Assembly (NCBI GenBank): GCA_002099365.1
Contig: MSED01000005.1
Location: 868,001 to 932,000 of the forward strand
From: Phialophora verrucosa
Taxonomy: Eukaryota; Ascomycota; Eurotiomycetes; Chaetothyriales; Herpotrichiellaceae
Direction of reading: 5' to 3'
Length of the DNA stretch: 64,000 bases
Of the stretch, positions 55,129 through 64,000 are shown piece after piece. The number at the start of each line of letters is the position of its first letter. Within the stretch, counting starts at the first letter, position 1. The notes under the pieces were generated by a model. The model was not told the origin of the DNA, did no database searches, and saw nothing but the letters and a program-made list of their open reading frames with translations. The translations under genes were made by a program, and so were the position numbers.

Positions 55129-56382
55129 TCACAACTTCCCGCTCTCCAACCCCTTCCCGTCGATTTCCCTCGCCAAATCCGCATTCGCAGTCTCCCCTCG
55201 TCCAGCTCTTCTCTTCTTCAGTACATTCTCAATAAACGCCTCCCCGGCCTTATAACTGCTCCTTACTAATGGGCCACTCGCCACATAGAGAAACCCCATC
55301 TCCAGCGCCCGTACTCGCCACTGCTCGAATACGTCGGGCGTCACATATTCATGCACCGGCATGTGCCTCTTCGTGGGACGCATGTACTGTCCGAAGGTAA
55401 CCACATCCACGTCGATAGCACGGAGTTCTCCCAAAGCGTCGAAGATTTGCTCTTCCGTTTCGCCGAGACCGAGCATGATGGATGTCTTTGTGATGAGACC
55501 TGGTTTCGCGGCTTTGGCGGCCTTCAACACGCTGAGGGATTGGCGGAACGTGGCGCGCCGGTCGCGGACTTGCGGAGTTAGAGCCTCGACTGTCTCGACG
55601 TTGTGCGCATACACGTCCAGTCCGGACGTAGCGACCAGTTTGACCATTTCCAGATCGCCCGCGTAGTCGCCCGTCAGGCACTCGACCAGGATCGAAGGCG
55701 CCTTTGACTTGATCTTCCGCACCGTCTCTGCGAAGTGGTGTGCCCCGCCATCGGCCAGATCATCGCGATCCACGCTGGTCAATACCACGTAGCCTAACCC
55801 CCATCGTGACAACGCCTCCGCGGTATGTTCCGGCTCATGCGGATCCAACGGCGGCGGCGCCTTGGATGTTTTAACGCTGCAAAATCGACATCCTCTGGTA
55901 CAGGTGTCGCCCATCAACATAATCGTCGCGGTGGCCGCAGACTTGCTACTCCCTCCCCAGCAATCCGAAATATTCGGACATCGCGCCTCTTCGCACACCG
56001 TGTGTAGATTCAGGCCGCGCAAGTCGTTTTTAATCTTTTTGTATGACGAGGTGTCCGGGATCGGTGTCTTGAGCCATTCTGGCAGGCGGGTGATTTTTTT
56101 CTGCTTGCCTTTCGGTCCCACGAGTGCGGTCTTCAGTTCATATGCTTCGGATGGTTGCAGCGGTGGTTCTTTGCCCGAGACAAAGTCTGAAAAGGAAGGG
56201 CCGGCGTTAAGTTTGTCGGCGAAGGTGGTGGGCCGGACGCGCGGGTTGGGGGTCGGGATGTCATCGGTGGTGGTGGCGAATGTTCGCGATGTCGAAGGCG
56301 TGACTTGAGGGAGGAATACTTTGAACGGTGAAGACCATTGACGACCGTTGAGGCAGCGATAGCGAGGGACTGTAGCGGCCAT
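55129..56382 (-). CDS. LIP5: Lipoyl synthase, mitochondrial
   Basis: The frame runs upstream to 56454, but the first ATG is at 56382, giving 417 residues with a mitochondrial-type start ([18 protein letters not shown]). It inserts two sulfurs into octanoyl groups on lipoyl-dependent enzymes (pyruvate and 2-oxoglutarate dehydrogenase, glycine cleavage). Two iron-sulfur sites are visible: the auxiliary cluster motif [12 protein letters not shown] (CX4CX5C) and the radical SAM motif CTRGCRFC (CX3CX2C). The C-terminal RSSYKAGE supplies the Arg-Ser-Ser-Tyr that binds the auxiliary cluster. GLNLHTVC and [12 protein letters not shown] are also family marks. Intronless. The call is firm. Confidence 0.96.
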   Translation of the reverse strand: MAATVPRYRCLNGRQWSSPFKVFLPQVTPSTSRTFATTTDDIPTPNPRVRPTTFADKLNAGPSFSDFVSGKEPPLQPSEAYELKTALVGPKGKQKKITRLPEWLKTPIPDTSSYKKIKNDLRGLNLHTVCEEARCPNISDCWGGSSKSAATATIMLMGDTCTRGCRFCSVKTSKAPPPLDPHEPEHTAEALSRWGLGYVVLTSVDRDDLADGGAHHFAETVRKIKSKAPSILVECLTGDYAGDLEMVKLVATSGLDVYAHNVETVEALTPQVRDRRATFRQSLSVLKAAKAAKPGLITKTSIMLGLGETEEQIFDALGELRAIDVDVVTFGQYMRPTKRHMPVHEYVTPDVFEQWRVRALEMGFLYVASGPLVRSSYKAGEAFIENVLKKRRAGRGETANADLAREIDGKGLESGKL

Positions 56383-56798
56383 AATGTATATGGTAATGCG
56401 AGCAAGTGGGCGCAGGTTACGAGTGGGATGGAGGACGTTAAGATCTGAAATCAATCACTTCCTATTGAATCGGAGAGAACAGCTCACGTTCGGCAGGCTT
56501 GCCGCTTTTAACTTGGCTGCAGCCTTGTTTGTGGAGAATCCTAGTCCAGCCTTGTCAAAGAACTCCGCAGAGCTTAACCCCCCTTTTGACGCCGCTTAAT
56601 AAGTCAAGGTCTCCACTGATCATTGCTCAAGACCGAGAAGTCTCGAATCGACCAGATCCTGGAGTACGTAGTGGTCACTAGCTCTTTGTGTTATCAACCT
56701 CGTTACTCTTACCGCCGATATTTTCCCCTATAATCCTACCAAGCTTTGATCTCAGTTTCGTTGCTGCTAACGACCATCGAGGTCAGGCATTTCTGTCT
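56383..56798. other. Intergenic region upstream of LIP5
   Basis: About 415 bp with the LIP5 promoter and the degraded 3' end of the Rieske pseudogene. No gene. Confidence 0.55.
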
Positions 56799-57880
56799 CT
56801 ACGCGCAAGCGCACACATCGGAACAAGATTGTTCTTGCTTTAGCACGGCTGGGTGAAGCTGCTGGCTACGCTTCGCTGGCCAGACTTGTTGCCCCCTTTC
56901 GTTCCCCAGTGCCATATGTTTCTTCAAGTCAGCCTCGATCAGAGTCTTGAAATACACAACAGCTCCCGCACGGCGAGTGTGCAACGGTCCCTGCACATAC
57001 ACACCCGTATTCAAGCTCTGCCGGACGCCGTTCGTCAAGGTGTAATGCTCCAATTTAATGCCTTCGAAGAGATCCGCGGCTCGCTGAAAGATATCCATGG
57101 ACGACTTTGGATTTCGAAATGTTTGATACTCGGTTGTAACGGTCGTTGGACCGGTGGGAATGACGCGCATTATGAAAAAGTAAGGGGTGGATAAGTTGAT
57201 CGAAGAGTTTGGATAGTTGTAGGTGAACGCTCCGTTGCCGAATTACTCAAAGTCTTCTGCCTTTATGTCGTCTCTGTTTGGAGGGAAGTGTTCGAAACGA
57301 CCAGCGTGTGGTTCCACTGAATATCGATCCAAGTTGGTGATCTTTGTGATGCCTGGGTGACTTGCCTTGCAGTGATAGTACTTGAGAATGCACTTGACCC
57401 GGCAAACATCCATCTCGTCTCTATTCACCTCATTGTAGCTGTCCCCGACAAGCTTTCAATTGTACTTGCCGTTCGTGGTCCATTTCTAGTGATAGACGTA
57501 GTCATCGAGTGGGAAATCGGCCAGCCGGGTTGTTCATAAGTGCCTCCATTCAGCTCCCCGCACGGGGTCGGTGATGGCGAAGAGTCAAAGTTGTTCCACA
57601 CGAATCCAACCTTGTCAATGTGGGTGTGAATTGAAAAGAGACTGTAGTCGTCCCAATTGAATCCTTCCATCTCCTCGAACTTGGGTGTGGTTGCCAGCTT
57701 TCCGTCCAGACCAAATGACCAGCCTTGAGGCATAAGAGTCATTGGCTCATCCTCTTTAATGGGGACGGAGCAGGGTAACACTAACCGTGGTAGCCGCAGC
57801 TGAGGATGGACTTTCCCCCCTCGTCCGGCTGGTCCTACACAACTCTGGCGGTACTCCAGATGAAGACCAGTTGTTGGCCA
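56799..57880 (-). pseudogene. Broken Rieske (choline-monooxygenase-like) oxygenase gene
   Basis: The minus strand holds remains of a ring-hydroxylating oxygenase alpha subunit. A first piece, [30 protein letters not shown], has the second half of the Rieske site and a likely intron in GYHG. The first half (usually CxHR) is unrecognisable: the matching stretch reads FIWSTARVV and then a TAG stop. Next come KVGFVWNNFDSSP, a frame shift near 57525, stops at 57486-57488 (TAG) and 57456-57458 (TGA, where family members have Trp), then YHCKASHPGITKITNLDRYS with the iron-ligand histidines, a TAA at 57243-57245, and the C-terminal MRVIPTGPTTVTTEYQTFRNP block. Four independent lesions make it a clear pseudogene. 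The intact family oxidises choline-like or aromatic substrates. Confidence 0.85.
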
Positions 57881-58624
57881 TGTCTGCTATCGCTCCATGT
57901 CGTAGAGGCCAGTATTCCGTATGATACCCCATGCGCAGCCGGAAATGCTAACAACAGGTCTTGGCATCAATATCTCGTTAATTTACATACTGTGCAGGCA
58001 TTTTTCCGCACTTTTAGGCGTAATAAATACCTACACCTCTTCACTTCATGCTCGGGTGGTTATGACTTGATGTAAGCCATTTCTAGGCGTCCTTTATGGC
58101 TTAGAGTGCGGCTTCTTCTCCTACATGGCGTTTTAGAACAGGAAATCATGCACAACATCTTTGCACTATTACATTGCAGTAGTGAAGATGCGTGGATGTA
58201 GTGGTACCATTACCTACTGTCAGCATTTCCGGCTGCGCATGTGATGAGGCCACACAATTCTCGGACTATTGTTATTCCCTATAACCACTTGGGCTGTCCA
58301 CAGTGACGCAACGCCAACAGACCTTATGCTGGCATGTGCCAAAAACACAACTTTCCCAGCAAGGATTTCAAATCGCCAATCGGCTTTCCTGCATCGCCGG
58401 ACCTTTTACCCGACACCTGAACACCATGCTATGAAACCCATTCTGGAGGTCGCGCCCGTTCGCTGCTACTCTACGCAGTTTCCCCCGTTGACACGCCCAT
58501 TCCATTCTATTGTTGTGCTCTTGACTCTGTCGTAGCTCGTCATAGTTTTGCTGACCACCCGGTCACGCAAGCTCCTTTCTCCTCAAACCTATTCGCACCT
58601 CCGGGGCATTGCTTCTTTATCTGC
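57881..58624. other. Intergenic region between the Rieske relic and the DUF5519 gene
   Basis: About 740 bp. The expected N-terminal half of the Rieske gene is not recognisable here. No gene seen. Confidence 0.5.
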
Positions 58625-59627
58625 TCAAGGTTTGACGATTCGTTGTTCGCCCGTCATCCACATGGCGCTCGCTCTGATCAAGGTCTTCAAGACTTCCAAC
58701 TCGGCTTCGCTCCTTGGAGCATACACAATCAAGAAAGTGTCGCCAATGCCGAACATAGCCTTGGTGCCGCCAAGCCACCAGGGTTGAGTCCTTGAACAGC
58801 GATGTCGTTCAGCCCACCCCTTTTCAATAACGACCTTGGCATCGGCGGGCGAGAAGTATAGGTGCAGCGAGCTTTCGCCATGCACATGCCCTATCTCCCC
58901 CTTGAATATTGGTGCAATCTCTGGCAGGTTGTCGGGCTTAGACATGAGGCTTGGGTGGACAAATAAGGCAACATTGTGTTTCTCTGCATGTGAAAGCCGT
59001 TCTTGTAGTAGCTGAGGATTGGCCTTGACAAAGGATGAAAAGATATCAAGTACACGCTACAACGCATCAGTCTGAAGTGGCCATCGTTGAGCAAAATTTT
59101 CTACAGTCTGTTAGACTGATTGTAGGGGGCTAAAGCTTACCAAATTCATTTCCGGTTCTGGTCGCTGATTGAACTGTCTTTGAGGAGCGATGCCTCTGAT
59201 CATTGGCCGTGGACCCTGACGCACTGGCAATGCCGTGATCTCTTTGCGAGCGCCATAGTCGGGATAATCGCCGGTCCATGTTAGGTCTTGTTGGGCAAGG
59301 GTAAAAGGTCTGGTCATGATATGCACCTTGAACCAGCCAACGACGTTGTATTGTGCTGAAAGTCATTAGCTTTACTCACAAGCCAGCATTCTCGAGCGAA
59401 GGGCCACTACGGAAATAGAGCAGCTTTTCTGAGGGGGATGACTTACGACCACCTCGTCCTAAGGATAGGAAGAAACGGTAATCTTGAATGCACCAATAGA
59501 TGATACTAACAGCAGCGAGAATGAGAGCAATATAAAAGATGACTGAGGTCAAGCCATGGGAACTCGAGTGTGAAAAAGTCCGGGGTTCGCTGACGTTGGG
59601 CAGGTTGGGAATGTTGTAGATGTCCAT
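58625..59627 (-). CDS. DUF5519 (luciferase-domain) membrane protein
   Basis: Three minus-strand exons, 59627-59447, 59355-59141 and 59056-58625, give 275 residues. The first exon has a hydrophobic helix (about 25-45, FYIALILAAVSIIYWC) followed by DYRFFLSLGRGGPQYNVVGWFKV, the fungal layout for this family. Exon 2 has GPRPMIRGIAPQRQFNQRP. Exon 3 has RVLDIFSSFVKANPQLL, then the luciferase-like domain: HVHGESSLHLYFSPADAKVVIEKGWAERH and FLIVYAPRSEAELEVLKTLIRASAMWM. The 84-bp second intron has an inner AG at 59101 that would break the frame; the acceptor at 59057 is right because the domain frame follows. Function unknown; named after a bacterial luciferase domain but no light emission is known. 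It sits next to the Rieske relic on the same strand. Confidence 0.82.
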
Positions 59628-61708
59628 CTTTGATAGTGGTAGGAAGGGCGGCCGGCGTGTGAGTAGCAAAGAAAAATGATTGTGGTACTTGACTTATAGG
59701 TTCAGTAGAGGTGAGATGAGAAGTAGCGGGCGGTGTGATCACGGTCGACATGAGAACCAGTTGAACGCCAAAGGGATGAAATTCCCTAGCTGGGCTCAAG
59801 TGAATGCTCAAAATGAGGGAAGTCGCACAGCAAAAGCTCGTCTTCAACTTATCGGAAGACTTACCGCCCGCTCAGGAAGCACTGCTGGACGTAGCCTGAC
59901 AAAAAAGAAGCAGCATGTGTGTTGAGCAGGACCGAAGACGAATGACGAAGCCCCAGTATCTGAAGTCGCAGGACAGCACCTGAGAGCCGTCTCTCATTTG
60001 TCTCTCGGAGGCAGGAAAATGATGCCCAGTGACGCAGGGCAGGCCTCCGTATGCGTGAGGTCACTCGGACCACGGTAGTGTGGATTTCTCGTGTTGCGCT
60101 GACCAGGGGCGTATCGAGGCTCGCGTCTATCAGCCCACCTGCACTCCGCACCCATTGGAAGGTTCCTGTACTCTGGGGAATAGCCTATAACTCAAGGGCG
60201 ATAGCCGACAGCAGGCAGGCTTCTTTGGATGGGAAACGGAGGCTTTTTCTTTACGAGCAGGCCAGGGTGCGGTGTTTACATTGTTGGAAAGAGACGTGGG
60301 GGGAACCAAGTCAGACGACGTGGGAGCGTGGGTTGTCCCTTTGGAAAAGGATAAGCCAGCACCACTCCGGAAATACCGGAGGCGCAAGCCAGGTACCGCC
60401 ACGCAGCTAGCAGTCACGCGGGATTAATCAGAACAAGGGCCTGCAGCATCATGCAACGGCATTTTCCCCGTCTGCACAGTCGAGATTCGAGCGCATGGCC
60501 TAGATTCGGGACTGATGCTTGTCGTCCAAGAAGAATCTCGGCCTAAGAAGGACCGTTTGGTGCAAATATCAAGACGAAGATCCTAAAGACGAAAATCGAA
60601 CTTGCTTAAGGTAGGAAGCATTTAGCACTTGAGGCGATGGTTTGGTAAAGTAGGACAATTTGATGGGCGTTGGTTTGGAGAGGTAGAAGTGGGAAGTCCA
60701 AAACCTTCGTTGAAGATATGGAGTATGCTCATTGCGGCAAGAATCTGGATTCAACGATTCAGATCTTCTCAACTTCGGATGCATGGTTGGGGCCAACGCT
60801 GTCCAAAGCGTGTTCGGATGATACAAATGCGAATTCAGGAGAGGAATAAAGTTGGCCGGTATCATTGAGAAATGAGTACTCCGTCCCGTGGCAGTGCTGC
60901 TGCGTCGCATCGATGAGGCTGAAAGATGCTGGAGTGTCACAGTACGGAGTAGGATATGCGAAGACCCCAGGCCAGACTCGCAAAGAACAAGAAGCCAACC
61001 CTAATACTCAGTGTGAGGAGTCGAGGAGTTCCATCGCTGTCGGCGAGAATATTTTCCCGTTCCGATGATCACTTGTGCCTCACACATTCATTCACAATCC
61101 ATTCCCTAGGCGATTTATTCTGCCTGCTGAGGCACACCATCAATCGAATGCACTCTAATCAACAATCAGCTGTTCAAGAAAGGTTCTGAGGAGCTTAATC
61201 AGACTACAGAATCCCGAGAAAGTCCCAAAGATCTCACTCACCAAAGGGCCGGCAAGGGTAGGGAAAATTTGACGCACTCTCTCCATCGAACAGCTGCGTC
61301 ATCCAGGCCTCGCTCTGCTTCTTCGCTCTGTCGCCCGCATCAGCCGAGTGCAGGTGAGCCTAACAAAACTCGCATCGAACCAAACTGCGGCTTTTGGACT
61401 GCCTGATCCCTTGCGCCTGCCTCTACAAGCACTGTCAATCCGCCCTCCTCTCTGCCCGCCATTTTCCCCAAAGAAATCTACAAGCCGAATCAGCCTGCCC
61501 TTTTCGCCTCCTCGACGGCTTTCCATCCCCTGCTGGATCGATCCACAATATTACATACTCGTTCTCCCCTCGGTGACGACGTCGAGATTTACCCTGCCTT
61601 TCTCATACACAAACCACCGCTTTTCACCCCCCGTCCCGATCGCTGCGAATCAACACTCGATAAGAGTCCACCCTCGATCCTCGCCATTGCCTAGCGATAT
61701 CTTTCACC
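59628..61708. other. Gene-poor 2-kb divergent region
   Basis: Between the starts of the DUF5519 and BAG genes. TACGGAGTA lies at 60943-60951. The last 450 bp before the BAG gene are CT-rich, as in fungal promoters and leaders. No convincing frame was found. Confidence 0.5.
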
Positions 61709-62992
61709 GTGGCTTCCTCAAGTCTTCAGACTTGGTCTTCCGATATCCAACAGAGCCTCCGCAGCCTCGCGCAGCCCATCCTCCAGCATTTGCCTGCTGA
61801 TTTCCACGATAACCTCAACCTCCTACTGACAGAGTACTCCGCCGCGTCCTACACTACCCTAGCCGCCCTCCTCCTCTCCCTTATCTATCTCCTTGCTCGC
61901 TTTCTCATGAGCAGCTACAGCAGCTACGTCGCCCACGGCGGGAGCCGCAATGGAGGCTCGCCATACACCAGCAACATCGTCGATCCCTATGCTCGAAACC
62001 TTTCCAGCCACTTTGAGTACATAGATGCCGATCAGGGCATGCTGCAAGACTCCCATCGCCACTCGGTTTACAGACAACATGACACCCCACCTGCGGAAGA
62101 ATCCGATGCGCCCGATGTCGTCCTTGTGCGCTACATGGCGTCCATAATCCCCGTGGAATTCCCCGCATACTCTATCAGTGAAGAGACTGCATATGTTGGC
62201 CAGCTACGGGAAGCGGTCGCTCGATATCTGGGGACAGATCCTCGCCGGGTCAGACTTGTCTACAAGAAACGTGATCTCAAACATGACTCGTGGCCACTGA
62301 GAAGATACAACATGAAACAGAACAGCGAGGTGGCCGCTATCAAGACCGAGGGTTATCTGGATTACAGTGACAGAGATAGCCATTCATCGAGCGGCGAAGA
62401 CATTCCAGAAACAAACCCTCGACGGCGACCGCGAGCACCCTCCTCTGTTCGGCACCGTAGCGACGAACATCTTCCTCGGGCTCAACAGACTCCCACGTCT
62501 TCAGGCTTTCTCCATCCTAATGGTCATCTTCCCACTGGAACAGCTTCGGAACGACAATCTCGCAGCAATCTGAAGCCCGAGTCTGATGACCGACCCCCAA
62601 TTCGACGTGATCCCTCCCGGACGAGAGGCACTTCGCCTCATCCTGCACCATCTCAAACAGCGCCATCTCGTCCGACGCCGTCGTCCACACCTGTCCCAAC
62701 TTCCGTGCCCAGAGCAGACCCTAATACACCGATGGGAAAGTTGCAAGCTCTCTCAGACACGTTCCGAGAGCAATGGCTGCCACTCTGCCGCAGGTTCATC
62801 AGCAATCCTCCTTCATCGTCCCAGGAGAGAGAGAAGGAGCACCGCAGACTGAGCGAGAGCGTCATGACGCACGTAATCTTAAAGGCAGATGCGATCGATG
62901 TGGATTCCACGGACGCCCGAGTTTTCAGAAAGGCTCTTCTTAACGAGGTTAATGACACGATGAAGAGGATAGACGCGCTGGCAAAGGCATAG
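61709..62992 (+). CDS. Membrane-anchored BAG-domain protein
   Basis: An intronless frame of 427 residues. No ATG precedes the first ordered residues; the frame starts at GTG (61709) in a strong context, CACCGTGGC, and an in-frame TAA lies at 61661. The next ATG (residue 67) would cut into the membrane helix. Features in order: one hydrophobic helix (about 50-67, TLAALLLSLIYLLARFL), a ubiquitin-like stretch (about 118-190, VGQLREAVARYLGTDPRRVRLVYKKRDLK), a Ser/Pro/Arg-rich linker, and a C-terminal BAG domain (about 340-427, KLQALSDTFREQWLPLCRRFI...VNDTMKRIDALAK). BAG domains bind Hsp70 and act as nucleotide exchange factors; membrane-bound fungal members (Snl1-like) work at the ER or nuclear envelope. 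See the start-codon finding. Confidence 0.8.
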   Translation: MASSSLQTWSSDIQQSLRSLAQPILQHLPADFHDNLNLLLTEYSAASYTTLAALLLSLIYLLARFLMSSYSSYVAHGGSRNGGSPYTSNIVDPYARNLSSHFEYIDADQGMLQDSHRHSVYRQHDTPPAEESDAPDVVLVRYMASIIPVEFPAYSISEETAYVGQLREAVARYLGTDPRRVRLVYKKRDLKHDSWPLRRYNMKQNSEVAAIKTEGYLDYSDRDSHSSSGEDIPETNPRRRPRAPSSVRHRSDEHLPRAQQTPTSSGFLHPNGHLPTGTASERQSRSNLKPESDDRPPIRRDPSRTRGTSPHPAPSQTAPSRPTPSSTPVPTSVPRADPNTPMGKLQALSDTFREQWLPLCRRFISNPPSSSQEREKEHRRLSESVMTHVILKADAIDVDSTDARVFRKALLNEVNDTMKRIDALAKA

Positions 62993-64000
62993 TTGGATGA
63001 TCCAGGCCTGGTTAGATGTTGCATTGCGTGGTGTTGGACGAGCATGGCCAGCAGGTGGAGATTTCCTTGCGCGAGTATTCAGTTTGATTGAGCCCTGCAT
63101 GTGCATACTAGGTGTTGCTCGTGCATTCAGGAAGTGCATTTAATGTGAGAGCGGGAACCACGATTCTTGCAGGATAGAAATGGGTTTTGAGACGTCGTGG
63201 AGCATTGCCATGCAGGAAGAGTCGTGAAGAGCTTGTACAGCTGGAAGCATGCAAGCAAAGGGAATAATCAAGGGCCCTCACTCTCGATCATGGTACTCCT
63301 GTCACCGCCACCTGCGCAAAGGATTGAGACGCTCACATGCATAATGTACATTGGAAGAACCGTGATCTGCAAGGTGTTTCACAGGTGGTTGGAATGTGTT
63401 GCTCAATTTCCCTGTGCCTGAGCGTCTTCGTTTGTCTTGCGCTCGCGTACTCGGTATGTTTGGTCGATAATCCATTGGCCGGAATGGAAGCTCATCTGAA
63501 GAGTCCGATCCTGGCCGATTCAGGAAGCTGTCGAATTTAAGCTTCGTGCAATTTCGCTGAGATAGCACATGTCCAAGGCATAATGGACCTTCGAGGGGAA
63601 ACAGTCTCCGGTGCGAGGCAAATTCTGTCTTGAGCAGTTTCCACGCTCTGCCATTCAAGACTTCTATCGATGAAAGGCGATGGTGGCAAACACCGAGGGC
63701 TGGTCGGGAATCCATTTTACTGGGATAGTCTGCACGGATGGCCTCGCCGCAGCTACATACCGGTGCAGTGCAGGCATGTACCTTGCCAACGAGAGGGCTG
63801 GTTCAAGAGCAGTGCCCTTCCAACCACCCAGTCAGTGACCGGAAATAACTTGCAATACAGCATCTCGACACGCCGTCCGCCTCGCTTGAAAATGTATGAT
63901 GCCATGACAATGCCCAACCTCCGACGCGCTGAATCCAATGGTGTGCGGCGCTGCCAACATTGGTGTCCACAATTGTGCTGACAGCCTTGCAGAAACACAT
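62993..64000. other. Intergenic region at the right edge
   Basis: About 1 kb. Minus-strand frames at 63302-63715 and 63753-63998 are shorter than 140 codons and show no family. A gene may begin beyond the window. Confidence 0.5.

Noticed and set aside
59057..59100. Frame shift in the DUF5519 gene
   Set aside because: Using the acceptor at 59057 instead of the inner AG at 59101 restores the domain frame, so the gene is intact.

Overview
This window is nuclear DNA from a filamentous ascomycete (Pezizomycotina). The evidence is single genes each with their own promoter, short GT-AG introns of about 47-180 bp with CTAAC/CTGAC-type branch points, and families typical of these fungi: Zn(II)2Cys6 regulator, MFS sugar transporter, Mlp1/Tpr, Rrn5, Eaf7, a VAO-type flavoprotein and a DUF5519 luciferase-domain protein. 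A black-yeast or other eurotiomycete relative is plausible, but the sequence alone does not settle it. I rebuilt intron-containing genes from splice sites. All reading frames close, apart from one uncertain 3' end (the regulator) and one non-ATG start (the BAG protein).

Left third (1-30 kb), mostly housekeeping: the tail of an unknown gene; RRG9 and IRC3, two mitochondrial genes sharing a 207-bp divergent promoter; a gamma-tubulin complex subunit; an MpaB/rubber-oxygenase-like protein; the mitochondrial IDH catalytic subunit, divergent from exocyst SEC5; EAF7 (NuA4); a vanillyl-alcohol-oxidase-like flavoprotein followed by an SDR reductase on the same strand; RRN5 (RNA polymerase I); an Hst3/Hst4-type sirtuin; RIB3 (riboflavin); a gene-free 2-kb stretch; and a single-pass membrane protein with a PPRY motif.

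Middle (29-44 kb): TFIIE beta, divergent from a 2034-residue Mlp1/Tpr nuclear-pore protein; a cysteine-rich orphan; another gene-poor stretch; a 79-residue protein with two identical KGG-type repeats; a small phosphatidylserine decarboxylase; and a decayed BTB-domain pseudogene.

Right third (44-64 kb), the accessory part: a sulfatase and an MFS sugar-type transporter are divergently transcribed from a 1.24-kb promoter. It holds three direct copies and one inverted copy of a CGG-containing 10-mer. Beside the transporter is a regulator with two tandem Zn(II)2Cys6 clusters. Together these look like an uptake-and-desulfation module with its own regulator. Then come a cysteine form of selenoprotein K, lipoyl synthase LIP5, a broken Rieske oxygenase gene, a DUF5519 protein, and a membrane-anchored BAG protein whose apparent start codon is GTG. 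No tRNA, rRNA, CRISPR or intact transposon was seen.
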